Shown here piece after piece: positions 1-7,805 of a stretch of 32,395 nucleotides of DNA. The position numbers and the translations under genes were made by a program. This DNA comes from an uncultured Pseudomonadota bacterium (lineage in GTDB: Bacteria; Pseudomonadota; Gammaproteobacteria; Steroidobacterales; Steroidobacteraceae), in NCBI GenBank assembly GCA_903862885.1, contig CAIOZU010000002.1, positions 1 through 32,395 on the forward strand. The letters run 5' to 3'. The notes under the pieces are model-generated. The model did not search any database and had not been told where the DNA came from. It saw only the letters and a program-made list of their open reading frames with translations. How positions within the stretch are numbered: the first letter of the stretch is position 1; each line of letters begins with the position of its first letter.

Positions 1-1024
1 ACGTTGCCCATTTTTGACCCGGGCCAACCAAGCCGCCTGGTGGAATCGAGAGGGAACGACGCACCTCATCGAGTGGCTCGGCCAATAGCGACATCCAATC
101 CCATTGAGCATCATAAATGTTGATCTTTGTCTGTGCGCCACGCTCAGCGGCCCGGGCCATGATGGCGGGATCGAGGTGCGAGTGCACAGGATCAAATACG
201 CCGAGCTTGACCCCCTGATGCCACTGGAGCAGAACCACTGACAGCCAGCCGATACCGGCACGGGTGTTGCCGGCGTTAAATACTGCGGTATATACCTCGC
301 CCTGCGGAGAAATGTCGTAACCTGCGAGTACATGATGTACATCGTGCGAACCCAAAAATTCCACTGGTAACGGCGAGCCGGGCATGCCAGGAACCGGGAA
401 GCTGGCATCGCGATAGAAAGCGCGCATTTCTGCTCCCAGCGAACCTGCAGGCGCCGCTGCCATTAGCTGGTGATAATGGGCGATCAACTCTGGCCGGCTA
501 AGGGAGGCGAGATCGTGTCTCTCCATGTGGTTTTTTATCAGATCGCTGTCAACCGCGATCCGCTCGGACAGAAAGCGTCGGAATAAATCTGCCTTGGCGC
601 TTGCTGCGTTGTCATTGGCGATTCGTACCACACCGTCTAGGATGTCGTCATCGACACCGAGATCTCTTGCGATCGCGTGTGCGACATGCAGCGCCTCGGG
701 ATCTTGGTTGTCACCAAACATGGCTACCAGCAGCCCGGCATGCACCGCTTCTTCGCGATCCTTTGCAGTTTTTAGTTGCTGCTTCAGCAAATCGACCGCA
801 CGCTTCGGATGATCCCAGGGTGGAGAGCCATTTAAGATATCTGAGAAATCCAGTGCCTTGTCAAAACCATGGCAGCGTGGGCAGCCTTGTAGTGCAGCAA
901 ACTTACGAACGAGCTCCGCGGTGTCGCCCTCGAACGGGCGGCTGCCATTGACGGTTGCCACCATGCGCATAACCGCCACGTGAGCTCGACGTGCGTCGTG
1001 AGTTCCGAAGACCAGCAATGCCAT
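1..1024 (-). CDS. Coq4-family protein with N-terminal helical (TerB-like?) domain, 3' end outside window
   Basis: The reading frame is open for 341 codons from an ATG at 1024 to the left edge with no stop, so the C-terminus is missing. An AAAGGA ribosome site lies just upstream. The C-terminal half carries HDxxH followed by 11 residues and E (in HDVHHVLAGYDISPQGE), which is the metal-binding signature of the ubiquinone biosynthesis protein Coq4. Coq4 proteins bind metal and act in the quinone-synthesis complex. The N-terminal part has a CPRC pair near residue 48 and a helical segment, roughly residues 85-155, that resembles TerB-type tellurite-resistance domains; that part is tentative. It lies 19 bp behind the tehA-like gene on the same strand, so the two probably form an operon. 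Membership in the Coq4 fold family is well supported. A true role in ubiquinone synthesis is not shown, because stand-alone Coq4-like proteins occur in other contexts. Confidence 0.75.
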   Translation of the reverse strand, partial: MALLVFGTHDARRAHVAVMRMVATVNGSRPFEGDTAELVRKFAALQGCPRCHGFDKALDFSDILNGSPPWDHPKRAVDLLKQQLKTAKDREEAVHAGLLVAMFGDNQDPEALHVAHAIARDLGVDDDILDGVVRIANDNAASAKADLFRRFLSERIAVDSDLIKNHMERHDLASLSRPELIAHYHQLMAAAPAGSLGAEMRAFYRDASFPVPGMPGSPLPVEFLGSHDVHHVLAGYDISPQGEVYTAVFNAGNTRAGIGWLSVVLLQWHQGVKLGVFDPVHSHLDPAIMARAAERGAQTKINIYDAQWDWMSLLAEPLDEVRRSLSIPPGGLVGPGQKWAT

Positions 1025-1043
1025 GGGCAATCCTTTTGATAAA

Positions 1044-2012
1044 TTACACTTTAGACGGCATTGGCACTAATTTGCCTCGCAGCAAAAGGGCCAGTGTGCC
1101 GATCGCAAGAACGGCCATAACAATGTTCGCGAAGACGAACAGCACGATCGCCAATGGCTCAAAGAGACCGGTCAGGCCGCGCTGTACAAAGACGATCGAA
1201 TCGAACGCCAGTGCCGTCACGCCGAAGCTGAAGGCCCAATACGGAGCACCAAAGGGCTGCTTACAAATCCAAGGGAGGAGTCGTAGCAAAAGTAACAACT
1301 GCAGTAGTCCATAGCCCAGCAGGGCCTTAGCGACAAGATCAGGGGTGCCGCTGGTGATGAATAGATACGCCACGCAGCCGACCACAGGCGGTGCGAGCAT
1401 GATGCCCATTGTCGCGCGCAACGGCACAGGCAGCGTATCGTGGGCTACCAGTCGGTGCACGATCACTGACTCGATCGCAAGCCAACATAGCGCACCCGCA
1501 CCGAAGAACAGCACCGCCAGATCGTGGAAGCCCAGGTAACCGGCAACGAAGCCCGCGACGAAATTACCTGCCACGGTGGGCAAGTACAGTGCGCCGGTGG
1601 TGGTTGAGTGGTCACGCGGCTCGGCCCACGCGCGACCCATAAAGAACAGACCGTACGCGATATCTAACGCGGCACCGATCTGGAATAAGGTGACGGCAGC
1701 GGTGTGCGAGTACGGGCCGATGGCCACGGCGGCAAGCATGGTGGCGACGCTACCCAGACCAATAAAGCAGGACTGAACGGGATGACGCCATTCGGCCAGT
1801 GCGTTATCACGTGCCGTGAGCCATTTAAAGAGATACAGCGTGACGAGGATCGCCCAAGTAGCCACCGCGATCAGCATGACAATCTCGCCAATCACCTGCG
1901 GCACGCCCCACACTTTGTACGCGAAGCGCCAGCAGTCGCCGAGTCCTACAAGTCCAAGAACGATGCCAAAAAATGAGGCCGGAACCGATCTCAGCATGGA
2001 TGTTTCACTCAT
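1044..2012 (-). CDS. tehA: TehA/SLAC1-family anion channel or tellurite-resistance/dicarboxylate transporter
   Basis: This 322-residue protein is almost entirely hydrophobic, with about ten membrane segments. It opens with VPASFFGIVLGLVGLGDCWR, the characteristic first helix of TehA proteins. The length matches the family (about 310-330 residues). TehA-type proteins are inner-membrane channels of the SLAC1/Mae1 superfamily; plant SLAC1 conducts anions, and bacterial members were named for tellurite resistance when overexpressed. The ATG at 2012 is preceded by AAAGGGA. The gene is followed after 19 bp by the Coq4-family gene, so the two are likely co-transcribed. The natural substrate cannot be read from the sequence. 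Family assignment is secure; the gene symbol is used in the family sense. Confidence 0.87.
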   Translation of the reverse strand: MSETSMLRSVPASFFGIVLGLVGLGDCWRFAYKVWGVPQVIGEIVMLIAVATWAILVTLYLFKWLTARDNALAEWRHPVQSCFIGLGSVATMLAAVAIGPYSHTAAVTLFQIGAALDIAYGLFFMGRAWAEPRDHSTTTGALYLPTVAGNFVAGFVAGYLGFHDLAVLFFGAGALCWLAIESVIVHRLVAHDTLPVPLRATMGIMLAPPVVGCVAYLFITSGTPDLVAKALLGYGLLQLLLLLRLLPWICKQPFGAPYWAFSFGVTALAFDSIVFVQRGLTGLFEPLAIVLFVFANIVMAVLAIGTLALLLRGKLVPMPSKV

Positions 2013-2474
2013 TTTTATCCCTTTGTTTTATGCGCGTAGCTTTCTTGGACGTGAGGACCATAGTAACATCGATTTTTACAGTGAGATATAAGTGCAGGGG
2101 GTCGGGCTGCCTCGTGTCCAGAGTCATTAAGTACTTGGCTATATGGGGAAAAAGGCGAGTGGATCAGCGTGTTTTTCTATTAAGTAGCCGATAAGAGTTA
2201 AGCAGGCTTCATTTGAGATAAGCGGTGCTTGTTGTGCCTTACGCGGTTACCGTTGAGCCGGATTGAACCGGGCGGGAATCCTCGTTTAGGCTGTGGGGCG
2301 GGTCACTGTCGATCTGGATTTTTATGCTCTGTAGGCGATTGGTATCACTTTGCGAAGCAAGCTAAAGCGGCGTCCTTTAGTAGGCAGCCGGCTGACAGAT
2401 CAATAGGCGAAAGCGCTTATCGACTACCAAACGCCTGGAGCCCAAATACCCGTCTGTCAGTAGTGCGGCGCCCT
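2013..2474. other. Intergenic region with no recognisable gene
   Basis: Open frames here are short and unlike any family I know. The part next to tehA must hold its promoter; a TACTAT hexamer on the minus strand (2060-2065) could be a -10, but I find no convincing -35. The rest may be decayed sequence continuing from the PiT remnant. Confidence 0.4.
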
Positions 2475-3047
2475 ACAGGACCCACACGGCCCACACGGCC
2501 CACACGGCTAGCGTCAAAGTGCACACGAGCAGGACGTGTCGGATGGTCTCTTGATGGATGCTAGAACTCGCGTCCACCATGAGTCCGGCCATGCTAGAGG
2601 CCAGAATCTATGTTGTGCTCATCCGCAGGCCGAACCGATCTGCTACACCGATCGTGACACTCGCCGCCAGTTCGGCGGAAGCGTCCTTGCGTATACCGAG
2701 GGATCAGGTGCCTACGTGCCAAATAAGGGTAGAAAGTACCAGTGAAAACGACAGAGTAAAAAAAGCGTCGAGCCGACCCCGATCACAAGTTTCACAGGCA
2801 ATAGCGCAATCCTGCTGAACGCTACGGCACCACGGGATGAGAGCGCAGTGTCAGATTCCAAAGACCTGACCACGCCGCTGCCTCGCTAGGCATCAAGGTG
2901 TGCATGTAGATGACGGTAGCCACTGCGTTTGCGGTGTCATGAGAGCCGTTCACGCATTCGACACTGAGCGCGAGAAAAATAGCCAGACACAGCAACCGGG
3001 TAATACAGCATCAATTCCTAGGCGCGGAAACGTAGAAGATCCGTCAT
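2475..3047 (-). pseudogene. Remnant of a PiT-family inorganic phosphate transporter
   Basis: Two separated pieces of a PiT phosphate permease can be read on the minus strand. Near 2840-2995 one frame gives an N-terminal segment containing VNGSHDTANAVATVIYMHT, the hallmark first PiT signature. Near 2480-2700 another stretch gives AELAASVTIGVADRFGLRM followed by STT, an in-frame stop and then SSMAGLMVDAS, the second, C-terminal signature. A functional PiT has about 500 residues; here both signatures lie within about 570 bp, so most of the middle is deleted. Frames are broken and stops occur inside the conserved motifs. A likely original start is the ATG at 3047, followed by a stop nine codons later. 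The gene is dead; the identity rests on both conserved motifs and is secure. Confidence 0.8.
2481..2507. repeat. Three tandem copies of a 9-bp unit (CCCACACGG)
   Basis: Three exact adjacent copies, at 2481-2489, 2490-2498 and 2499-2507. They lie in the C-terminal end of the decayed PiT gene, where the minus strand reads as repeated Ala-Val-Trp. Slippage expansion in a sequence no longer under selection is the simplest explanation. Confidence 0.85.
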
Positions 3048-3124
3048 AGGACTTAGCGTGAGATCTGGCCTGCGATTTCGAGGAATCACCCGATGCGCGA
3101 GGCTAGCAGTCGTTGAGCATCTGG

Positions 3125-5035
3125 TCATCGGGCGCTCTCTGGACTGTTTTTCTCACGCGAGTAGCGGCTGTCGCCGCGAATACTGACGGTCAATATGATG
3201 AGAGAAATGATGGCACCTAAACACAAGTAATAGGCAGGCGCCAAGACAAGCCCCGTACGTGACAGTAGAAAGCTGGCGACCAAGGGTAAGGTGCCACCAA
3301 AGAGACTGACCGACACGTTGTGGCTTAAGGACACGGCCGACACCCTGACTTCTCTTGGGAAAGATTCCACCATATAGGCGGAAAGACCTGATCGCAAAAA
3401 TGCATCAATCGTTGCAAGCCCGCAAGCGGCAAGTGTAATGAAGAGAAGTGATTGACCGGTCATGAGCCAAAATATCGGTAGAACACACAGAGTAAGAGCG
3501 ATGGATGCAACTAATAATGTGGGCTTTCGTCCGAATCGATCCGATACCCAACCAGCGAGGGGATTCATCGCAATTCCACAGCCAATCGCCAAACAGTTGA
3601 GAGCGAGACCGGTGGAGATCGCCACCCCCTGTGTCTGATACAGCCAGATGGGTAAATAGACGAGAAAGATATTAAAAACGATGCCGTTCGGAATGAGGAT
3701 TGCGATCATTTTAAGGATCGCAAGTCGCTCGGTCTTAAAGATTTGTACGATGGGCGCCGTCGATTCGGGATTTGGGAGGCTAATGGGCTCTTCGGCTGGT
3801 AGGCGACTGCGCAGGATGAGGACCACGATGCCTATGACGAGGCCTAACAGGAAAGCGAAGCGCCAACCCCACAGAGACACAGCGGTGTCCGGTAAGGACC
3901 AGCAGACGGCCGCACCGACTCCCGAGGCCAGTAGGGGACCGGCCAGTTGTCCTACCCCTGCGAAGCTGCCCACGAACCCACGTCGACTGGGTAATGCAGC
4001 TTCTACCATGAGGACGACTGAGCTTGTGAACTCACCGCCGACCGCAATACCCTGGGCAAATCGCAGCAGCACAAGCAAGAGAGGCGCCAGAACCCCAATC
4101 TGAGCATAGGTTGGCAGGAAAGCCATTAAGGTGGTCGCAGTTCCCATGAGTAGCACGGAGTGAATGGTCGCTCGACGCCGGCTGTGGCTGTCGCCCACAT
4201 AGCCAAGTAGAACGGCCCCTAGGGGCCGGCCAATGAAGCCAATGGCAAACACCCCAAGCGCCGCGAGCAAGGACGTGGCTGGATCCTCCGTGGGAAAAAA
4301 GAGTCGGCCCATGGTGGCGGCGAAATAGCCATAGATACCGAAGTCGTACCATTCCATTATGTTGCCGCTCAAGCCCGCGATAATGGTGTTGCGCTCAACG
4401 GTGCGAACCTCCGAATTGAGCGTTCGAGCGCTGCGCACGATTTGCGCTCCGATTAGATCCATCCCGCTGATCAGCTCAATGCGGCTGCGCACCTGTTCGA
4501 GCTGTTGTGGCTTAAAAAATCGATCAAATAACAGGCAGTCATCGGCGAGTGCAGTCAATACGACGTCCCGTGGGCTAGGAATATCGTTGCTGAGGAGAAC
4601 CGCAATCACTCGTCTCTTTGCCTCGACTTGTTCTTGTCCATCCGCTACCGGGTAGAGACGATCTTTCATTACCCATAGGAAACTGGAGTCAACTTGATGT
4701 AGGACCCCTTTATCGCACAGGGACGCCACGGCCGATTGCTGCATGGCATGGGCGCGTCGCGCCAGACGCTTAATCCAGAGCTTCGTGTCTAGCCTTCGGG
4801 TTTCGGCGGCTATGTCGGCCAGCACCTTATCTAGGATGGGGTGTCCTAGCGGGGTGGGATCGACCACCCAGAGCGCGTTGATATCGGAATCAATGCGCCC
4901 CTGGAGGGCTAAATCCATGAGTGCGGCGCCGGCGATGCCGCAGGCCATATGGACCTCCGGGATTTGCTCAAAGTGGCCACCTTCATCCTGAAGAGACAGC
5001 AGCACAAACTCTTCTAGGAGGGTGTACGAGGTCAT
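3125..5035 (-). CDS. GPP34 (GOLPH3-like) domain fused to an MHS-family MFS transporter
   Basis: This is a 636-residue two-part protein. Residues about 1-200 fit the GPP34/GOLPH3 domain: LLEEFVLLSLQDEGG at the start, then GIAGAALMDLALQGRI, VVDPTPLGHPILD, and a late RLYPVAD segment. Residues about 215-625 are a 12-helix major facilitator with the metabolite:H+ symporter signature (NIMEWYDFGIYGYFA) and the RFAQGIAVGGEF motif. In eukaryotes GOLPH3 binds phosphatidylinositol-4-phosphate at Golgi membranes; bacterial GPP34 proteins are mostly soluble and uncharacterised. MHS transporters move metabolites such as citrate, ketoglutarate, proline or betaine with protons. The loop after helix 2 has GDSHSRRRA in place of the usual GDxxGRR. 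The ATG is supported by GGAG six bases upstream. The gene stands alone; substrate and the role of the cytoplasmic domain are unknown. Confidence 0.85.
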   Translation of the reverse strand: MTSYTLLEEFVLLSLQDEGGHFEQIPEVHMACGIAGAALMDLALQGRIDSDINALWVVDPTPLGHPILDKVLADIAAETRRLDTKLWIKRLARRAHAMQQSAVASLCDKGVLHQVDSSFLWVMKDRLYPVADGQEQVEAKRRVIAVLLSNDIPSPRDVVLTALADDCLLFDRFFKPQQLEQVRSRIELISGMDLIGAQIVRSARTLNSEVRTVERNTIIAGLSGNIMEWYDFGIYGYFAATMGRLFFPTEDPATSLLAALGVFAIGFIGRPLGAVLLGYVGDSHSRRRATIHSVLLMGTATTLMAFLPTYAQIGVLAPLLLVLLRFAQGIAVGGEFTSSVVLMVEAALPSRRGFVGSFAGVGQLAGPLLASGVGAAVCWSLPDTAVSLWGWRFAFLLGLVIGIVVLILRSRLPAEEPISLPNPESTAPIVQIFKTERLAILKMIAILIPNGIVFNIFLVYLPIWLYQTQGVAISTGLALNCLAIGCGIAMNPLAGWVSDRFGRKPTLLVASIALTLCVLPIFWLMTGQSLLFITLAACGLATIDAFLRSGLSAYMVESFPREVRVSAVSLSHNVSVSLFGGTLPLVASFLLSRTGLVLAPAYYLCLGAIISLIILTVSIRGDSRYSREKNSPESAR

Positions 5036-5333
5036 GATCGACTCCAGAGATCACCGATGGCCCATGGACCTTAACACAATCCGCTGAGCCCCTAGCGCAG
5101 TCACGGGGGGCGGCCCTCGCTACGCGTTGTATGCGCATCACCTATCAATCATAAGCACTGGATTTGGGTCCACTGATGCTCTGCCAATCACCCCGTATGA
5201 ATGCGGAGTGGCCGCGGGGCGCAGGCTTCATAGGCTATCGGTGCTCTCTGGGTGTTTTTCGAGAGATAGGTTGTCAGCGGGTAGGCAAGTTAAGCTCGCT
5301 GGCACTGAGAGGTCGTCGCAGTGGCCAGCGGGA
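5036..5333. other. Intergenic region between divergent genes
   Basis: No coding potential is convincing. It must carry the start signals for the GPP34-MFS gene (leftward) and, further right, for the HTHP gene. An imperfect inverted repeat, CTCTC...GAGAG with CTAT/ATAG arms around 5237-5272, could be a regulatory site, but it matches no operator I know. Confidence 0.4.
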
Positions 5334-5362
5334 TTGCTTACGTGAACAGACCTAGGTAAATT
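5334..5362 (+). promoter_or_regulatory. Possible sigma-70 promoter for the HTHP gene
   Basis: TTGCTT (5334-5339) and TAAATT (5357-5362) are separated by 17 bp. Transcription would begin near 5369, leaving a leader of about 25 bases that includes the GGAG ribosome site at 5383-5386. Both hexamers are imperfect. Confidence 0.35.
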
Positions 5363-5393
5363 AGGTTTCACTAAAAACCATTGGAGTTAAGTC

Positions 5394-5648
5394 ATGAATG
5401 CTAACGCTGTCCCACCCGCGATTGAGTTGATTCCTGGTAACACTCTGATCACTAAAACACCGGAAGAAGGTAGGGCATTGGCGGTTAAGATCGCGCGGCT
5501 CATTGTCAAAAGCACACAAACCAATCCGGCGGTGCGTGAAAAGTTGCGTGCCGTCTATGAGCAGGATGCGGGGATGATTATTGCGCTGACGCAAACCGTC
5601 GCGATTGAATTCGCGACGATCGCCGCCGCGAATAATTACTGGAAGTAG
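5394..5648 (+). CDS. Hexameric tyrosine-coordinated heme protein (HTHP) family
   Basis: This 84-residue protein matches the HTHP family along its length: TPEEGRALAVKIARLIVK, then REKLRAVYEQDA, and a closing IAAANNYW. HTHP from a marine alphaproteobacterium forms a hexamer in which each subunit binds a heme through a tyrosine, and it shows weak peroxidase and catalase activity. The tyrosine expected to ligate heme is Tyr55, in RAVYEQDA. There is no signal peptide, so it should be cytoplasmic. The ATG has GGAG seven bases upstream. It is a single-gene unit between leftward neighbours. Family assignment is from remembered motifs and is strong; physiological role is unknown even for characterised members. 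Confidence 0.85.
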   Translation: MNANAVPPAIELIPGNTLITKTPEEGRALAVKIARLIVKSTQTNPAVREKLRAVYEQDAGMIIALTQTVAIEFATIAAANNYWK

Positions 5649-5694
5649 TCTGACCCTATGATTGGGCACACGCGGTGAGCGTCGGTGCTTTAAT

Positions 5695-5724
5695 GGCAGC
5701 CTTCTCTAGTCTAGGGCGGCTGCC
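5695..5724. terminator. Possible terminator hairpin between converging genes
   Basis: GGCAGCC (5695-5701) pairs with GGCTGCC (5718-5724) across a 16-base loop, between the end of the HTHP gene and the end of the leftward peptidase gene. There is no real T-tract, so it is weak as an intrinsic terminator. Confidence 0.3.
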
Positions 5725-5725
5725 C

Positions 5726-7450
5726 TTATTCGCTCGGCTGATTTTGTAGGCGGATGTCTCCTTTGGTCTTAAATTCAGAGCCATCCTTCCAGCGCGGTAC
5801 ATGATCCGCCTGTGCCACGTCATAACCGACCCGAAATAGTAGTGCTAGATCTTGCATCGCGCCGGATAGATCCCAGTCGGCTCGCACGATATCTGTAGGC
5901 TTGTGGTAATCATGCTCAGTGTAGTGATCGATGATTGCGCGACCATATCCGCTGGGTCTGCCCACAAAATCCATACCCGTACCTAAGAACAGAGAGGGGA
6001 TGCCGACTTTGGCGAATTCGAAGTGATCGGCACGGAAGAAGTGACCGTGTTCTGGCACTTGCTCTGGCACCATGACACGTCCCTGCCGCTGTGCCTCTTG
6101 TGAGAGCAGCTCTTCGAGGTCGGAGTTGCCATATCCGATCACTTCCAGGTCATGGGTGCGCCCATGCACGTTCATTCCGTCCATATTGATATCGGCCACG
6201 GTATGAGCGAGAGGGATGAGGGGGTGTGTCGCATAGTATTGCGCACCCAATAGACCTCTCTCTTCAGCGGTAGTGGCAATGAATAAAATTGAGCGGCGCG
6301 GGGGCGTTGGCAGCGCCCGGTAGGCGCGTGCCAGCTCAAGCAAAGCGGCAACGCCTGAGGCATTGTCGTGGGCGCCATGGAAGATTTGGTCGGTTTTCTT
6401 GCCGGGCAGCGACGGATTCCAACCAAAGTGATCCCAATGGGCGCTGTAGACCACGACCTCTTTTCGAAGTGATGGGTCAGAACCCTCTATTCGGCCGAGC
6501 ACATTATGCGAGGGGATATTCCGCCACGACTTGTCCACGGTCAGGTCAATGTTCGCTCCGAGTGATTGGGCATGAAAATCCCGCTTTAAAGCGGTCGCCT
6601 TGAGCGCGTCAAAGTCTTTGCCGGCGAGAGCGAAAATAGCGCGGGCGGTATCGGTCGTGATCCATGCGGGGACCTTGGGGAATCGGGGATTGTCACCGCC
6701 ATAGTCAATATCAAAGTTCTCATTGCTATTAGAATTAACAACCACTTCCCATGGATAAGCGGCGGTCTTAGTCTCATGCACGATGAGGACCGCAGCGGCG
6801 CCCATTGCCGCTGCCGTCTCGTACTTGTAAGTCCAACGACCGTAGTAGGTCATGGCCTTGCCCTTAAACAGCGTGTCATCGAGGCGCGTAGGGTCCTTGG
6901 GGTCAGGCACTTGGGGGTCGTTGATTAATACAATCAATGTCTTACCCTTCACATCAAGACCCTTAAAGTCATCCCATCCATACTCTGGAGCAATCACGCC
7001 GTAGCCTGCGAAGACAAGATCTGACTCTTTAATTTGCACGCGTTTGGATCGCTGATAGGACCAAGCGACGAAATCATCTCGAAAGTGGAGATCTAAAGAC
7101 CGGCCGCCGGCGTGAACACTCGCGGTAGGCGCACCGGTGTGCCCGGACAGTGGCACGGCCTGTAGGTAGCTGCCGTCCGGGTTTCCAGCGGTCAGTCCCA
7201 GCCGTTGAAACTCAGACACTAAGTACTGTTCCGTGACCTCACCGCCATGGGTGCCGACTGAGCGTCCCTCAAAGTCATCGGAGGACAGGACCTTGATATG
7301 GTGTAAGAAGGCGCTCGCCTTCATCTTTTGAATAGCCTGTGCCGTGGGTGTTTCTGCCGTCTGATCGGTGGCATGTACGCCCAGTGCGATACAAACGAGG
7401 CCTGCTGCGAGGATTGCGCGAGTGGAATGCAGAAAGGAGAAGTGCGCCAT
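5726..7450 (-). CDS. Secreted M28-family zinc aminopeptidase with PA domain
   Basis: The protein is 574 residues from the ATG at 7450. That start is chosen because it opens directly with a signal peptide (MAHFSFLHSTRAILAAGLV, then cleavage near HATD); the frame stays open 55 codons further up without a signal sequence. The M28 metal site is complete: His338 and Asp340 (SAHWDHFG), Asp362 (HDNASG), catalytic Glu396 and Glu397 (TAEERG), Asp424 (NMDG) and His516 (DYHKPTD). A protease-associated domain fits the insertion at about residues 130-290. Such enzymes remove N-terminal residues from peptides in the periplasm or outside the cell. It appears monocistronic; no strong ribosome site is visible. 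Confidence 0.88.
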   Translation of the reverse strand: MAHFSFLHSTRAILAAGLVCIALGVHATDQTAETPTAQAIQKMKASAFLHHIKVLSSDDFEGRSVGTHGGEVTEQYLVSEFQRLGLTAGNPDGSYLQAVPLSGHTGAPTASVHAGGRSLDLHFRDDFVAWSYQRSKRVQIKESDLVFAGYGVIAPEYGWDDFKGLDVKGKTLIVLINDPQVPDPKDPTRLDDTLFKGKAMTYYGRWTYKYETAAAMGAAAVLIVHETKTAAYPWEVVVNSNSNENFDIDYGGDNPRFPKVPAWITTDTARAIFALAGKDFDALKATALKRDFHAQSLGANIDLTVDKSWRNIPSHNVLGRIEGSDPSLRKEVVVYSAHWDHFGWNPSLPGKKTDQIFHGAHDNASGVAALLELARAYRALPTPPRRSILFIATTAEERGLLGAQYYATHPLIPLAHTVADINMDGMNVHGRTHDLEVIGYGNSDLEELLSQEAQRQGRVMVPEQVPEHGHFFRADHFEFAKVGIPSLFLGTGMDFVGRPSGYGRAIIDHYTEHDYHKPTDIVRADWDLSGAMQDLALLFRVGYDVAQADHVPRWKDGSEFKTKGDIRLQNQPSE

Positions 7451-7805
7451 AGGGAGGTCCGCCGAACTGGGTGGATTAACACGGGGGTCATTCAGTTTAG
7501 TCGAGTTATTACGACATAGGTACGGGCGCTGAGCAAGGGAGGGGTGCGCGTAGGCCAAGGGCGCCTCTGGCAAGCGTTGACATAATAGGGGGGCGGGGGC
7601 ATCGCATGTACCCATGCCGCTCTTTTAATTGGGCGGCGTATCGGGCCGAGGGCCATTTGACAGTGACCATCGGGTTTCGGAACGCGGTGTCCGACCGCGT
7701 AAGCACAAGCAATGACCGCCCCTGAGCTATGACTGGGGTCGAGTGGGTACATAGTGAACAGCCTCCTTGCGGGGGCTCGCTGATGACGATTCAAGGGAGC
7801 TCGCC

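Noticed and set aside
2229-2818. Rightward open frames of 70-111 codons
   Set aside because: They lie over and next to the decayed PiT gene on the other strand, lack ribosome sites, and have low-complexity content from the 9-bp repeat.
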